In this document: in pieces, positions 44,584 to 53,787 of the stretch
Layout: each line of letters opens with the position of its first letter
How positions within the stretch are numbered: the first letter of the stretch is position 1
DNA from: a bacterium
Lineage (GTDB): Bacteria; Methylomirabilota; Methylomirabilia; Methylomirabilales; 2-02-FULL-66-22
Length of the DNA stretch: 54,047 nucleotides
Reading direction: 5' to 3'
Assembly (NCBI GenBank): GCA_029580855.1
Contig: JAKPQH010000230.1
Span: 1 to 54,047 of the forward strand
Made by a program: the position numbers and the translations under genes
Notes under the pieces: model-generated
Told to the model about the DNA's origin: nothing
Database searches by the model: none
The model's input: only the letters and a program-made list of their open reading frames with translations

Positions 44584-45171
44584 TTACCGCCCCATGACAA
44601 AATGGGCGCGGCGGTTCAGGCGCCAGGCGTTCTCGTCGTGCCCGGGTGCAAAGGGTTTGTCTTTGCCGTAGCTGATGGTGTTGATCCGATCCACGGAAAC
44701 GCCCTCGGCTACCAGCGCGTTCCTCACGGTGTCCGCCCGGCGCTGGCCCAGCGCCAGGTTATACTCTTCGGTGCCGCGCTCGTCGCAGTAGCCCTCCACG
44801 GTCACCTTGTCCTGCTGGTGCGCCTTGAGATAGGCGAAGTCCTGCTGCAGCGCCGGCATCTGATCGTTCCGGATCGTGGCCGCGTCGAAGTCAAAGAAAA
44901 TGTCTTTCACACCCGTTTCCGCCGCGGCCGCGGGCTGCGGCTTGACCGGAGCCTCCGCCGGCGTCGCGGGCCGCGTCACGGGAACCTCGGCCGCCTTGGG
45001 AGACACCGGGTTCGCCGGAGCGCGCGGTGCCGTCACCGTTGCCGCTCCCGGTCCAGGCGTGCTGGGCGGCGCGGCGATCACCTCGGGTCGCTTGGGACAA
45101 CCGGCCAGCACGAGGCAACTCACCAGGACTCCCGCGCCGTAAAGGACTCGTCGAGTGAACGCTGGATTCAT
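44584..45171 (-). CDS. pal: Peptidoglycan-associated lipoprotein Pal
   Basis: 195 residues from the ATG at 45171 (AGGAGGAAGG upstream). Lipoprotein signal with lipobox LVLAGC; Cys25 would be lipidated. A Pro/Ala-rich linker leads to an OmpA-like peptidoglycan-binding domain (about 88-195): IFFDFDAATIRND, VTVEGYCDERGTEEYNLALGQRRAD (core GYCDERGTEEYN) and the C-terminal NRRAHF. Pal anchors the outer membrane to peptidoglycan with the Tol system; no tol genes are adjacent. It shows that the host has an outer membrane. Confidence 0.93.
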   Translation of the reverse strand: MNPAFTRRVLYGAGVLVSCLVLAGCPKRPEVIAAPPSTPGPGAATVTAPRAPANPVSPKAAEVPVTRPATPAEAPVKPQPAAAAETGVKDIFFDFDAATIRNDQMPALQQDFAYLKAHQQDKVTVEGYCDERGTEEYNLALGQRRADTVRNALVAEGVSVDRINTISYGKDKPFAPGHDENAWRLNRRAHFVMGR

Positions 45172-45348
45172 AGCCTTCCTCCTCTGTTGCATTTGCTTCG
45201 AATGGTTGGACGCTGGACAACTCGACCTATAAGAAACATCGCGTGCCCTGCCCCGGACAGCGATGGAACGTTCGCGTCGGACCCGCGCCCACGTCCCGGG
45301 CAAGACGCGGGTCCGGGGATCGGAGCGGAGCGACATGATCGCCCGTTC

Positions 45349-45741
45349 TCAATGGGTTCCGAGGTAGTGTGCCACCGGGACGGACGGTTCCAGGATGTCG
45401 ATGTTATCCGCCACCCACTTGCCGTCGGACCCGGCGTATGTCACCACCACGTGCTCGCCGACCTTGATGGCCGCCGGGTTCCTGTGCAGGATCCCCTGAT
45501 GGATGATCGTCTTATCGGTAAACGTCACGCGCATGGGGCCCGTCGCCGACCCCGCCACAGCCGCGACCTGCATGTTCTCGGCCTTCAGGTCCATGGCGAT
45601 GACCCGCCCCTCGATCGACCCGTACCGGATCGCCCCGATCGCCGCAGAACTTGGACTCGTCTGCGGCGCCGGAGCCGCAAGGGCCGGGGTCGCGACCAGT
45701 GCAAGCGTCAAAGCCGACACAAACATCGTCCAGCTCCGCAT
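45349..45741 (-). CDS. Small secreted protein, DUF5666-like pattern (130 aa)
   Basis: Starts MRSWTMFVSALTLALVATPALA, a signal peptide; GGAGGAGG lies upstream of the ATG at 45741. The mature part has GRVIAMDLKAENMQV, a VTFTDKTII strand, IKVGEHVVVTYAG and WVADNIDIL. This G-x-V, then ikvGd-x-V, then Ad-x-I layout matches small beta-barrel DUF5666-like proteins and resembles the protein at 52176-52709. Gene order: between Pal and the RND pump. Function unknown. Confidence 0.75.
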   Translation of the reverse strand: MRSWTMFVSALTLALVATPALAAPAPQTSPSSAAIGAIRYGSIEGRVIAMDLKAENMQVAAVAGSATGPMRVTFTDKTIIHQGILHRNPAAIKVGEHVVVTYAGSDGKWVADNIDILEPSVPVAHYLGTH

Positions 45742-46129
45742 TTCGAAATCCTCCTCCGAGCTTGGCGTTTCTTTAGCCCATTCGGGCCGTCCATTCGCGG
45801 CCGCATCGACAAGAGGCGCATGCCGCGAGCCCGACCTGATGTACGCCGAATTGCCCCTCACACCATCCGGCACGCCGTAGAGAAGCAACTCCGGTGCCGT
45901 GCGAGGCCCTGTCGCAGCGCTCAACGGGTATGTGCATGCCAATACCGATACCGAGACGCCTTGGCGACATTGCAGCCCCGGCGAAGAACTCGAACGCGCG
46001 CGTCCTTCTCGCCACGAAAGTCGCGCTGCCGGCGACTTAAGTCGCGGCCAATGCTGGCGATGTGGGCGCTGGATACCCTTGACGCGGTCCGGTTCAAATC
46101 GACACGGATTGATCGGAGCGTCCCCAACC
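45742..46129. other. Intergenic stretch with a 14-bp palindrome
   Basis: 388 bases without a gene between the RND permease stop and the small secreted protein start. A perfect palindrome GCGACTTAAGTCGC lies at 46032-46045. Nothing else stands out. Confidence 0.5.
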
Positions 46130-49100
46130 TCACGTCTGGCCTTCTCTCGGCGCTTCATACGTCGGTGTCGTGCCCATGCCCTGGACGTCTTTGGGCCGCC
46201 GGAGGCGTCTCAACCACGCGCCCAAAGCATCGAGGTAGGTGTAGGTCACAGGAGTGATGTACAGGGTCAAGAGCTGCGAGACGATCAGCCCCCCGGCCAC
46301 GGCGAGCCCGAGGGGGCGCCGCGACTCCGCGCCGACGCCAAAGCCGATGGCGATCGGCAGCGTCCCCATCAAGGCGGCCATCGTGGTCATCATGATGGGG
46401 CGGAACCGCAGGAGGCAGCCCTCGTAGATCGCCTCGGCGGACGACTTACCCCGCGCCTCGGCCTGCTGCGCGAAGTCGATCATCATGATGGCGTTCTTCT
46501 TCACGATGCCGATGAGCATGATGATGCCGACGAAACCGTACAGGTTCAGCTCCACGCGGAACAGCAGCAGGGTGAGCAGCGCCCCCACGCCGGCCGAGGG
46601 CAGGCCCGCGAGGATGGTGATGGGGTGAACAAAGCTTTCGTACAGGATCCCCAGCACGAGGTAGATGACCACGACGGCGGCCAGCACCAGCAGCCCGAGC
46701 CCCTGCAGGGACGCCTCGAAGGCCTGCGCCGTTCCCTGGAAGCTCGTGCTCAGCGTGGCGGGGAGACGCAGATCCCGCGGCAGCCGCTGGATCGACGCCA
46801 CGGCGTCCCCCAGCGCGACGCCGGGCTTGAGGTTGAAGGAGATGGTCACCGCCGGCACCTGGCCGAGGTGATTCACCGTGAGCGGACCGACGCCGCGGGT
46901 CAGCGTCGCCACCGTGTTCAGGGGAACGAGCTGTCCGCCCGCGGACTGCACGTAGAGGAGCGACAGATCCGCCGGACGCTCCCGGTACCGGGGGAGCAGC
47001 TCCATGATGACCCAGTACTCGTTCGAGGGCGTATAGATCGTCGAGACCTGGGGGGACCCGTAGGCAAAGCCCAACGCGCTTTCGATCTGCTGAGCGGTGA
47101 CACCCTGGGCGGAGGCCTTGTCTCGATCGATCTCGACGACCACCTGCGGGCTGGCGATCTGCAGGTCCGTGTTGACATCCTGCAGTCCGGACAGGGTCCG
47201 CATCCTGGCCAGCACGACGGGGGCCCAGCGGTATAGCTCCGGTAGATCGGCGTCCTGCAGCGTGAACTGGTACAGCGCCTTCGTGACCTGTCCGCCGACC
47301 CGGATCGTGGGCACGATCTGCGGGTAGACCTTGATATCGGACAGCGCGGCGAATTGTCGCCGGAGTTGCTCGACGATCGCCGCCGCGCCCGGTCGCTCCG
47401 CGCGGGGCTTGAGCCTGATGAACATGCGCCCGGTGTTGGGCGAGACGCTGATGCCGCTCGCGCCGATGGATGACATGAAATTGTCCACGGAGGGATTCCG
47501 GGCGACGATCCGGGCCGCCGCCACCTGGTTTCTCGTCATGGCGTCGAAGGAGATGTCTTCCGCGGCCTCGGTGAACGCAGAGATCTGCCCGGTGTCCTCG
47601 TCGGGGAGAAAGCCTTTCGGGATGCGTATGCCGAAATAGCCGGTAAGCACCAGCGTCAGCACGAGAACCCCCATGACGAGCCGCGGGTGACCCAGGACGC
47701 GCTGGAGGGTCACAGCGTAGAGGCGGAACATACCGTCGAAGACCCGTTCGGAGACGGCGTACAGGCGGCCATGTGCCGCGCCGCGCGGCCGGAGAAATCG
47801 GCTGCACGCCATGGGCGTCAGCGTGAGCGAGACAAAGCCGGAGACGAGGACGGCGGCGACGATCGTGGCGGCGAACTCGTGCAGCAAGCGCCCGATCACG
47901 CCGCCCATGAAAAAGACCGGGATGAACACCGCGGCCAGCGAGAGCGTCATGGACAGAATGGTGAACCCGATCTCCCTGGCGCCCTCCAGCGCCGCCTCCA
48001 TCCGGGTCTTGCCCGCTTCCATGTGTCGGACGATGTTCTCCAGCATGACGATGGCATCGTCCACCACGAAGCCGACCGACAGAGTCAGCGCCATCAGGGA
48101 GAGGTTGTCGACCGTGTACCCCAGAACGTACATGGCGGCGAACGTGCCCATGATCGACATGGGCAACGCCAGGCTGGGGATGATCGTCGCCGAGAGATTT
48201 CGCAAAAAGAGGAAGATCACCAGGACGACCAGCATGACCGCGAGGAGCAGCGTAAACTCCACGTCGCGCACCGACTGGCGGATGGAGATGGAACGATCGT
48301 ACAGGACATCGAGGCTCACCGACGCCGGGATCTGGGCCCGAAACGTCGGGAGGAGCCTGCGGATCGCATCCACGACCTCTACGGTGTTCGTCCCCGGCTG
48401 CCGCTGGACCGCCAGGACGACGGCCCGCACGCCGTTGTACCAGCTGGCCACCTTGTCGGTCTGGACGCTGTCGATCACCTGGCCCAGGTCTCCCAGACGC
48501 ACCGGCGACCCGTTGCGATACACCACCACGAGCGGGCGGTAGGCCGCCGCGTTGGTGAGTTGCCCGGTCGCCTGAACGTTGTAGGCCTGATGGGACCCGT
48601 AGAGCGTTCCCGTCGGCAGGTTGACGTTCCCCTGGGCGACCGCCTTCTGCACCTCATCGATCCCGATCCCTCGGGACGCCAGCACGCTGGGGTCCAGCTG
48701 GATGCGGACCGCGTACTTCTGGGAGCCAAAGACCTGGACCTGCGCCACGCCGTTGATCGTCGAGATCCGCTGCGCGAGCAAGGTCTCCGCGTACTCGTCC
48801 ACGGTGTAGAGTGGCAGGGTCGGCGAGCTCAGCGCCAGGTACAGGATCGGCTGGTCGGCGGGGTTCACCTTCCGGTAGGTCGGCGGGGTGGGCATGCCCG
48901 GCGGCAACTGCGACTGGGCCTTCGCGATGGCCGCCTGGACGTCTTGCGCCGCCCCGTCGATGTTCCGGTCGAGGCTGAACTGGATCGTGATGTTGGTGAG
49001 CCCGAGCGCACTGGTGGACGTCATGGAATCCACCCCGGCGATGGTGCTGAACTGCTTCTCCAGCGGGGTGGCCACGGCGGAGGCCATGGTGTCCGGACTC

Positions 49101-49258
49101 GCGCCGGCGAGACTCGCCGACACCTGGATGGTCGGGAAGTCCACGTTGGGGAGATCGCTCACGGGCAGGACCCGGTAGGCGGTGAACCCGAAGAACAGGA
49201 TGCCCAGCATGACCAGCGTGGTCATGACGGGCCGTCGGATGAAGAGTTCCGGGCTCAT
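46130..49258 (-). CDS. RND efflux permease (HAE1/MdtBC type)
   Basis: 1042 residues from the ATG at 49258, overlapping the adaptor stop (ATGA). N terminus MSPELFIRRPVMTTLVML. Twelve membrane segments in two repeats with two large periplasmic loops. Proton-relay residues: the Asp-Asp pair in VGFVVDDAIVMLEN (TM4) and the Lys in GIVKKNAIMMIDFA (TM10). Motif SDLPNVDFPTIQV is shared with MdtB/MdtC-like pumps. It exports drugs, bile salts or metabolites with the adaptor encoded just upstream and an outer membrane channel whose gene is not here. Confidence 0.95.
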   Translation of the reverse strand: MSPELFIRRPVMTTLVMLGILFFGFTAYRVLPVSDLPNVDFPTIQVSASLAGASPDTMASAVATPLEKQFSTIAGVDSMTSTSALGLTNITIQFSLDRNIDGAAQDVQAAIAKAQSQLPPGMPTPPTYRKVNPADQPILYLALSSPTLPLYTVDEYAETLLAQRISTINGVAQVQVFGSQKYAVRIQLDPSVLASRGIGIDEVQKAVAQGNVNLPTGTLYGSHQAYNVQATGQLTNAAAYRPLVVVYRNGSPVRLGDLGQVIDSVQTDKVASWYNGVRAVVLAVQRQPGTNTVEVVDAIRRLLPTFRAQIPASVSLDVLYDRSISIRQSVRDVEFTLLLAVMLVVLVIFLFLRNLSATIIPSLALPMSIMGTFAAMYVLGYTVDNLSLMALTLSVGFVVDDAIVMLENIVRHMEAGKTRMEAALEGAREIGFTILSMTLSLAAVFIPVFFMGGVIGRLLHEFAATIVAAVLVSGFVSLTLTPMACSRFLRPRGAAHGRLYAVSERVFDGMFRLYAVTLQRVLGHPRLVMGVLVLTLVLTGYFGIRIPKGFLPDEDTGQISAFTEAAEDISFDAMTRNQVAAARIVARNPSVDNFMSSIGASGISVSPNTGRMFIRLKPRAERPGAAAIVEQLRRQFAALSDIKVYPQIVPTIRVGGQVTKALYQFTLQDADLPELYRWAPVVLARMRTLSGLQDVNTDLQIASPQVVVEIDRDKASAQGVTAQQIESALGFAYGSPQVSTIYTPSNEYWVIMELLPRYRERPADLSLLYVQSAGGQLVPLNTVATLTRGVGPLTVNHLGQVPAVTISFNLKPGVALGDAVASIQRLPRDLRLPATLSTSFQGTAQAFEASLQGLGLLVLAAVVVIYLVLGILYESFVHPITILAGLPSAGVGALLTLLLFRVELNLYGFVGIIMLIGIVKKNAIMMIDFAQQAEARGKSSAEAIYEGCLLRFRPIMMTTMAALMGTLPIAIGFGVGAESRRPLGLAVAGGLIVSQLLTLYITPVTYTYLDALGAWLRRLRRPKDVQGMGTTPTYEAPREGQT

Positions 49259-50628
49259 CCCGCCTTCCCCTGCCGCGCCGTGGAGGACGCTTCGGACTTG
49301 ATCTCCACCCGCGCGCCGGGGACGAGACGGATCACCCCGTCGGTCACGACCGGATCGCCGGCCGCCACTCCTTTCTCCACGATGGTCTCGTCGTCCAGCG
49401 TCCGTCCCGGCACGACGGCTCTGCTCTCGACGGTGTGGTCGGCCCGGACGACGAAGACGTACGGCCCCTGCTGTCCGGTCTGGATGGCCTGCGTCGGAAC
49501 CACCACCGCGTCGGGCACCGTCGTGAGCGTCAGCGCCACGTCGACAAACTGGCCGGGCCACAGGCGGTTATCCGCGTTGGCGAACGTGGCCTTGAGCTGA
49601 ATCGTTCCCGTCGTCGAGTCCACGGTGTTGTTGATGAAGGTCAATTCTCCGTGGACCGGCCGGCTTTCCTGGCCCGGGACGGTCACCTGGGTTTCCAGTG
49701 ACCCGATCGAGCGGTACTTGAGGATCTCCGCGAGATATTGCTCGGGGACGGAAAAGGCCACGTAGATCGGATGCGGCTGGGTGATGACCACAAGCGGACT
49801 GGCGGCGTCGCGCGCCTTGACGGCGCTGCCGACGTGCACCAGCAGCGCCCCCGTGCGTCCCGCCATGGGGGCCCGAATGGTCGCGTAGCCGAGTTGAATC
49901 CGCGCGTTCTCGACGACCGCCCGGTCCGCCTGGATGACCGCGCGGACGTTCTCGACCGTCGCCTGCGCAGCCCCGATGACCGCCTCGGCGTTGACGACGG
50001 CCGCCCGGTCCGCCTCGACCGTCGCCCGCGCGGCCAGCGCCGCGGTGCGCACTTGGTCGTACTGCTCCTGCGAGATGGCCCCGTCGTCGATCAGCGATTT
50101 ATAGCGGCGCACTTCTGCGTCGGCGTTATCGAGTTGCGCCGTGTCCCGTGTCAGGTTGGCCTGCGCCTGCTTTTCCGCCGCCCGGGTCTGCGCCAGTACG
50201 GCCTCCGCCTGCTGGAGCTGGGCGGTATCCCGCGTCAGGTTGGCCTGCGCCTGCTGCAACGTCGCCTCGAAGGGTCGCTGATCCAGCGTAAACAGGAGGT
50301 CGCCCGTCTGGACCTCCTGCCCCTCCGCGAAGTGAATGCCGGCGATCTCTCCGTCCACCTGGCTGTTGACCGTCACCGAGGTCATGGGCTGGACCGTGCC
50401 GTTCGCGCGGACCCGTAACGGCACGGACCTGATCGCGGCCACGGTCACCCCCACCGGCACCGCCTCCGGCGTGGGCGCGGCCTTGGCGTCGGCCGGCGCC
50501 GATGGATCGGCGGAGCATGCCGCGAGCAGGACCAGCGACGCCAAGCAGACTCCGACGGCACGTCGTCGCACCGATGCGCAACCGGCCATGATCCGCCCGG
50601 AAATCGTCGCGCCGCACACCGCACCCAT
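49255..50628 (-). CDS. RND periplasmic adaptor (membrane fusion) lipoprotein
   Basis: 457 residues from the ATG at 50628, preceded by GGAGGCGGAC; another ATG at 50589 would shorten the n-region. Lipobox LVLLAAC, Cys38. Barrel-sandwich halves around VNSQVDGEIAGIHFAEGQEV and YATIRAPMAGRTGALLVHVG flank a long coiled-coil hairpin in which QAQANLTRDTAQL occurs twice, an internal duplication that lengthens the hairpin. The C-terminal membrane-proximal domain has VVPTQAIQTGQQG. It links the RND permease to an outer membrane channel. Its stop overlaps the permease start. Confidence 0.93.
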   Translation of the reverse strand: MGAVCGATISGRIMAGCASVRRRAVGVCLASLVLLAACSADPSAPADAKAAPTPEAVPVGVTVAAIRSVPLRVRANGTVQPMTSVTVNSQVDGEIAGIHFAEGQEVQTGDLLFTLDQRPFEATLQQAQANLTRDTAQLQQAEAVLAQTRAAEKQAQANLTRDTAQLDNADAEVRRYKSLIDDGAISQEQYDQVRTAALAARATVEADRAAVVNAEAVIGAAQATVENVRAVIQADRAVVENARIQLGYATIRAPMAGRTGALLVHVGSAVKARDAASPLVVITQPHPIYVAFSVPEQYLAEILKYRSIGSLETQVTVPGQESRPVHGELTFINNTVDSTTGTIQLKATFANADNRLWPGQFVDVALTLTTVPDAVVVPTQAIQTGQQGPYVFVVRADHTVESRAVVPGRTLDDETIVEKGVAAGDPVVTDGVIRLVPGARVEIKSEASSTARQGKAG

Positions 50629-50872
50629 GTCCGCCTCCACGCCGGCGAACCCGCCGGCGTCCCACTGCGCGACGGCCGCGCGGTCCCGCCGTGCATACCG
50701 GGAAGGCAACGGCCGCGTTGGGATCTACACGGATGACGCGCGCCGGAACGCGGAACCGTCCAGAGACTGCCCACCTGGACCATGCCGGCACTCTGGGTCT
50801 GAGCCGAAGAGCCGGGCCGGCCGCGCTGCCGCCACGCGCCCCGAGACGCCGCGAAGAAAACGGGGCGCCGCC

Positions 50873-51421
50873 TCACCCGCCGATGTACACCGGCACGTAC
50901 ACGGTGTCGGTCTTGTACGGGATCGGAAGATAGGTCAGCTCCACACTCACTTCCCGGAGGCCGTGCGGTTGCAACGCCGACGGTGGAAACGCAAGCCGGA
51001 TGGGCTGGGAGACACTCCGCCCCGGGTCCAGTCGATGCGGCGTGTCCGACGCGAAGACAAAGCTGTTTCCGGTCATCGGAATCAGCCTCCCCGCCCCGTC
51101 GATGTACTCGATCTTCCCGCCCAACAGACGCGCCGCCTGATCCCGCGACCCGTTGGATACCGTCAGCGTCGCCTCCAGCACCGGCCCGCGGACAACTTTC
51201 CCCGTTCCCTGGTCTACCCGCTCTACAACTTTCAACCCGTCAAGCTCCCCCGTCAGAAACGACGCCTTCACAAAAACGACGCCCGGCCTCAACGGAAAAG
51301 CTTTCTCGGCCCACGCGGGTGAGTCGGCGGCGGCGCGACCGGTCGCAAGCAGCAGACCGGCGAGCCCGGCGAAAACGGCCAAACCGCCCAACCCGGTACG
51401 CCGTGGGTGTGGACGAACCAT
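50873..51421 (-). CDS. Secreted protein of unknown function (182 aa)
   Basis: From the ATG at 51421 (AAGGAGG upstream). Signal peptide with Arg-rich n-region and LGGLAVFAGLAGLLLATG; the RPHPRRTG start is not a twin-arginine motif. The mature part is beta-rich: VVFVKASFLTGELDGL, LEATLTVSNGSRDQAARL, IPMTGNSFVFASDTPHRLDPG and VSVELTYLPIPYKTDTVYVP (quoted in short parts). This looks like an Ig-like or chaperone-like periplasmic domain. It lies between signal peptidase I and the RND adaptor on the same strand. Family not recognised. Confidence 0.7.
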   Translation of the reverse strand: MVRPHPRRTGLGGLAVFAGLAGLLLATGRAAADSPAWAEKAFPLRPGVVFVKASFLTGELDGLKVVERVDQGTGKVVRGPVLEATLTVSNGSRDQAARLLGGKIEYIDGAGRLIPMTGNSFVFASDTPHRLDPGRSVSQPIRLAFPPSALQPHGLREVSVELTYLPIPYKTDTVYVPVYIGG

Positions 51422-51525
51422 GGGGCCCTCCTTCGCATGTATGCTTCCGCTGTTCGTTTCCAGGACACGCGCCTCCGCCCGCCGGCGTCCCGTCCGGGCA
51501 TCCCGTTCGCGGAAGCGCGGCGCGG

Positions 51526-52116
51526 TCACTCCAGCCGACGCCCGACCCGGCTCCAGCGCACGTCCCACCAATGTCTGCCGCTGGACCAGCAGATCAGGAT
51601 TGCCTCGCCGACCACCTGCCGTTCGTCCACCGTCCCCCAGAACCGGCTATCCAGGCTGGTCTTCCAGTTGTCGCCGAGCACATAGAGCCGGTCGGCGGGC
51701 ACGCGCTGGAGCGCGGCTGTCCTCGTCGAGGCCGCCCGGCCGCCCGCCGCACGGGTTGGCGACGCATGTACCACCAGACCGTTCACCGTGAGCCGCCCGT
51801 CCCGCTCCGCTACCACGTCGCCGGGAAGCGCGATGACGCGCTTGACAAACTCCCGACCTCCGGTCTGAGGAAAATGGAACATGACGATGTCGCCCCGCCG
51901 AGGGGAGCGAAGACGATAGATGAGTCGATTGACAAGCACCCAGTCACCGGGACGGAGTGTGGGCGACATCGAGACCGACGACAGCTCCGATACGCGGAAG
52001 GCCAGCGCGGAGACCGTGATGAGCAGAACCGCCCCCGAGACCAACCCGGCGAGTACCCGTCGCCCGATCCGTCCGGCAGTCTGTCCCGCACCCGTGTGTC
52101 CCCGCGTTCGATCCAT
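51526..52116 (-). CDS. lepB: Signal peptidase I
   Basis: 196 residues from the ATG at 52116. One N-terminal membrane segment (VLAGLVSGAVLLITVSALAF), then the catalytic Ser in SSVSMSPTLRPGD and the general-base Lys in REFVKRVIALPGD, followed by the LYVLGDNWKTSLDSRFWG box (GDN-x-SxDSR-W-G). It cleaves signal peptides of Sec and Tat exports at the outer face of the inner membrane. The ribosome-binding site is weak. It is 60 bases after the 177-aa secreted protein gene. Confidence 0.93.
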   Translation of the reverse strand: MDRTRGHTGAGQTAGRIGRRVLAGLVSGAVLLITVSALAFRVSELSSVSMSPTLRPGDWVLVNRLIYRLRSPRRGDIVMFHFPQTGGREFVKRVIALPGDVVAERDGRLTVNGLVVHASPTRAAGGRAASTRTAALQRVPADRLYVLGDNWKTSLDSRFWGTVDERQVVGEAILICWSSGRHWWDVRWSRVGRRLE

Positions 52117-52175
52117 GGCGGCGCAAAAGACGGGTCGGGACCCGCACCGTCCGCGAGCCCCGACCCGATGGTGCA

Positions 52176-52709
52176 TCAGGAGGTTTTCTTGGTCTTGGCG
52201 GTCTTTGTCGCCACCTTCCCGTGCGGCAAAATGCGGATCTGGTCCGCCACCAGCTTGTCGCTCATCCGATCGTACTTCATCCAGACGCGGTCGCCGACTT
52301 TGATATCCGCCAGCGTCTTGGCCGCCTTGCCCTGGGTGATCTTCACCGTATCGGGAACGTCCACGCCGATGATGTCTTCCTTCTTGTTCCGCATCGTCTT
52401 GACGGTGAGCGTCTTTGCCGTAGTCTCGACGGCCGTCACCTCGCCGCGCACGATGCGGTCAGCCGCTGCCTCTTTCTCGGCCTTGCTCTTCGCCATGGGA
52501 GCCTTCTCTGCCTTTTGCTCCGTTTTGGACTCCTGGGCCTCCTTTGCGGCCGACTCCTTGACCGGAGCAGCCGGCGCGGCGACGGCAGGCGCCTTCGCGG
52601 GCTCCGGCGTCGCGGACTGCGTGGCCGCCGCAGCCAACCCCGAAGCAAGCACCAGACTCCCGGCCGTGCACGCCCCGACCAGCAACTGTGTGACTTTTAT
52701 CATCTGCAT
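52176..52709 (-). CDS. Small secreted protein with Ala/Lys/Glu linker, DUF5666-like pattern (177 aa)
   Basis: From the ATG at 52709 (AAAGGAGG about 6 bases upstream). Signal peptide VTQLLVGACTAGSLVLASG, a low-complexity linker of Ala, Pro, Lys and Glu (about 30-88), then a beta domain: GEVTAVETTAKTLTV, VPDTVKITQG, IKVGDRVWMKYD and LVADQIRILP. The layout matches the 130-aa protein at 45349-45741. A highly charged C-terminal tail (KVATKTAKTKK) follows. Periplasmic; function unknown. Confidence 0.75.
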   Translation of the reverse strand: MQMIKVTQLLVGACTAGSLVLASGLAAAATQSATPEPAKAPAVAAPAAPVKESAAKEAQESKTEQKAEKAPMAKSKAEKEAAADRIVRGEVTAVETTAKTLTVKTMRNKKEDIIGVDVPDTVKITQGKAAKTLADIKVGDRVWMKYDRMSDKLVADQIRILPHGKVATKTAKTKKTS

Positions 52710-52740
52710 CTCTCTCCTCCTTTGCGGGTGACTTCCGGCG

Positions 52741-52938
52741 TCAGGCTCGCGAAGCCTGCAGCCCCGAGCCCGTCTCACCCAGAAGCCGATAGCCGACGAT
52801 GGCCCACACCACAAGCAGGACGCCGATGATGACGTCCGTGTACGACGCCGGGTGAAGCTCGGTGAACTTTCCCACAAATGGCGCCACGATCAGCACCACC
52901 CCCAGCAACCCTTCGATCCACCAGTACCCGTATCGCAT
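52741..52938 (-). CDS. Small membrane protein, SPW-repeat-like (65 aa)
   Basis: 65 residues starting MRYGYWWIEGLLGVVLIVAP, with two hydrophobic helices (about 8-24 and 33-53). W-x-x-G-LLGV-LIVAPF and TDVIIGVLLVVWAIVGY resemble SPW-repeat membrane proteins. A GGGGGGATTGACC precedes the ATG. It lies between a lone receiver gene and a secreted protein gene with short gaps (41 and 31 bases). Function unknown. Confidence 0.7.
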   Translation of the reverse strand: MRYGYWWIEGLLGVVLIVAPFVGKFTELHPASYTDVIIGVLLVVWAIVGYRLLGETGSGLQASRA

Positions 52939-52979
52939 GGTCAATCCCCCCTCTTCCCTGGTTCGGACCGGCGCGCGCG

Positions 52980-53390
52980 TCACGCGCAGCGGAGCCGGCC
53001 CATCCAGGACACGGAGCGGCACACCGCCTCCACCGATCGGAGAAGGTCTTTTTTGGGCGCGCCCCTCACCACGACACAGAACACCCCGGCTTGCCTGCAC
53101 CACCGCGGCGCCATCGGATCCGGCGTGCCCGTGTACAACACCCAGGGCCGAAAGCCCTCGACACGCTGAACCTCGCGGATGAGGTCCAAGTTGTATGTCC
53201 GGACGAGGTCGATATCTGCCACCACCGCGGTGAACTCCGCGCGACGCAATCGGGCCAGCGCCTCGTGGCCGCTCGTCACACCTTCGACACGGTACCCGCG
53301 GGTGCGCAACCCCTCGCAGATCTCCTGCAACATCTCGCGGTTATCTTCCACAACCAACACCGCGGTCCCCTTCGCCTGTGTTTCGTTCAC
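52980..53390 (-). CDS. Single-domain response regulator (receiver only)
   Basis: 136 residues from the GTG at 53390 (GAGG 6 bases upstream), N terminus VNETQAKGTAVLVVEDNREM. It has the receiver fold: acidic pair in VVEDN, phospho-acceptor Asp in TAVVADIDL and a Lys in GAPKKDLL. There is no output domain, so it would act by protein contact or as a phosphate relay. No kinase is nearby. Start is uncertain; an ATG further upstream would add an unconserved leader. Confidence 0.82.
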   Translation of the reverse strand: MNETQAKGTAVLVVEDNREMLQEICEGLRTRGYRVEGVTSGHEALARLRRAEFTAVVADIDLVRTYNLDLIREVQRVEGFRPWVLYTGTPDPMAPRWCRQAGVFCVVVRGAPKKDLLRSVEAVCRSVSWMGRLRCA

Positions 53391-53787
53391 CGCACACCTC
53401 GTCCAGCGTACACCGTGAACAAAGGCATGCGGCGTGCCAGCAGCTATGGCGTGTGCGGGCATCCAGGGAAGCGCCCGAAAATAGGCGGTCGGAAGGCACC
53501 GACGGTGTCAAGGGGATCGGCCGCCCGGCCCCCTCGTACCTGCGGGCGTGGCCCGCTCCGTGGATCCGGCGCGGCCTAACTACGCGTCACTTGCCTGACG
53601 GACGGACCGTGGATACTCTTGGCGGAGCGGAACGTGGAGTGACACACGCGTCCCGATGGGGCACGATAGAGCACCCGTCATCGATTACCGCCACCAGAGG
53701 CGGATATGCGGACCGTACATCGGAGTAATGACGTCCTTCTGTACTGTTATCAAGTATCCCCTCCGACGACGGCACTGTCCGACCGCA
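53391..53787. other. Gene-less stretch before the IS21-type element
   Basis: About 400 bases. A minus-strand frame at 53587-53775 contains PPLVAVIDDG, which resembles the start of a receiver domain but falls apart at once; it may be a relic. No RNA gene or clear repeat seen. Confidence 0.45.

Noticed and set aside
53587..53775. FixJ-like receiver start (PPLVAVIDDG)
   Set aside because: Only ten residues resemble a receiver; the remainder does not continue the fold. Kept only as a possible relic.
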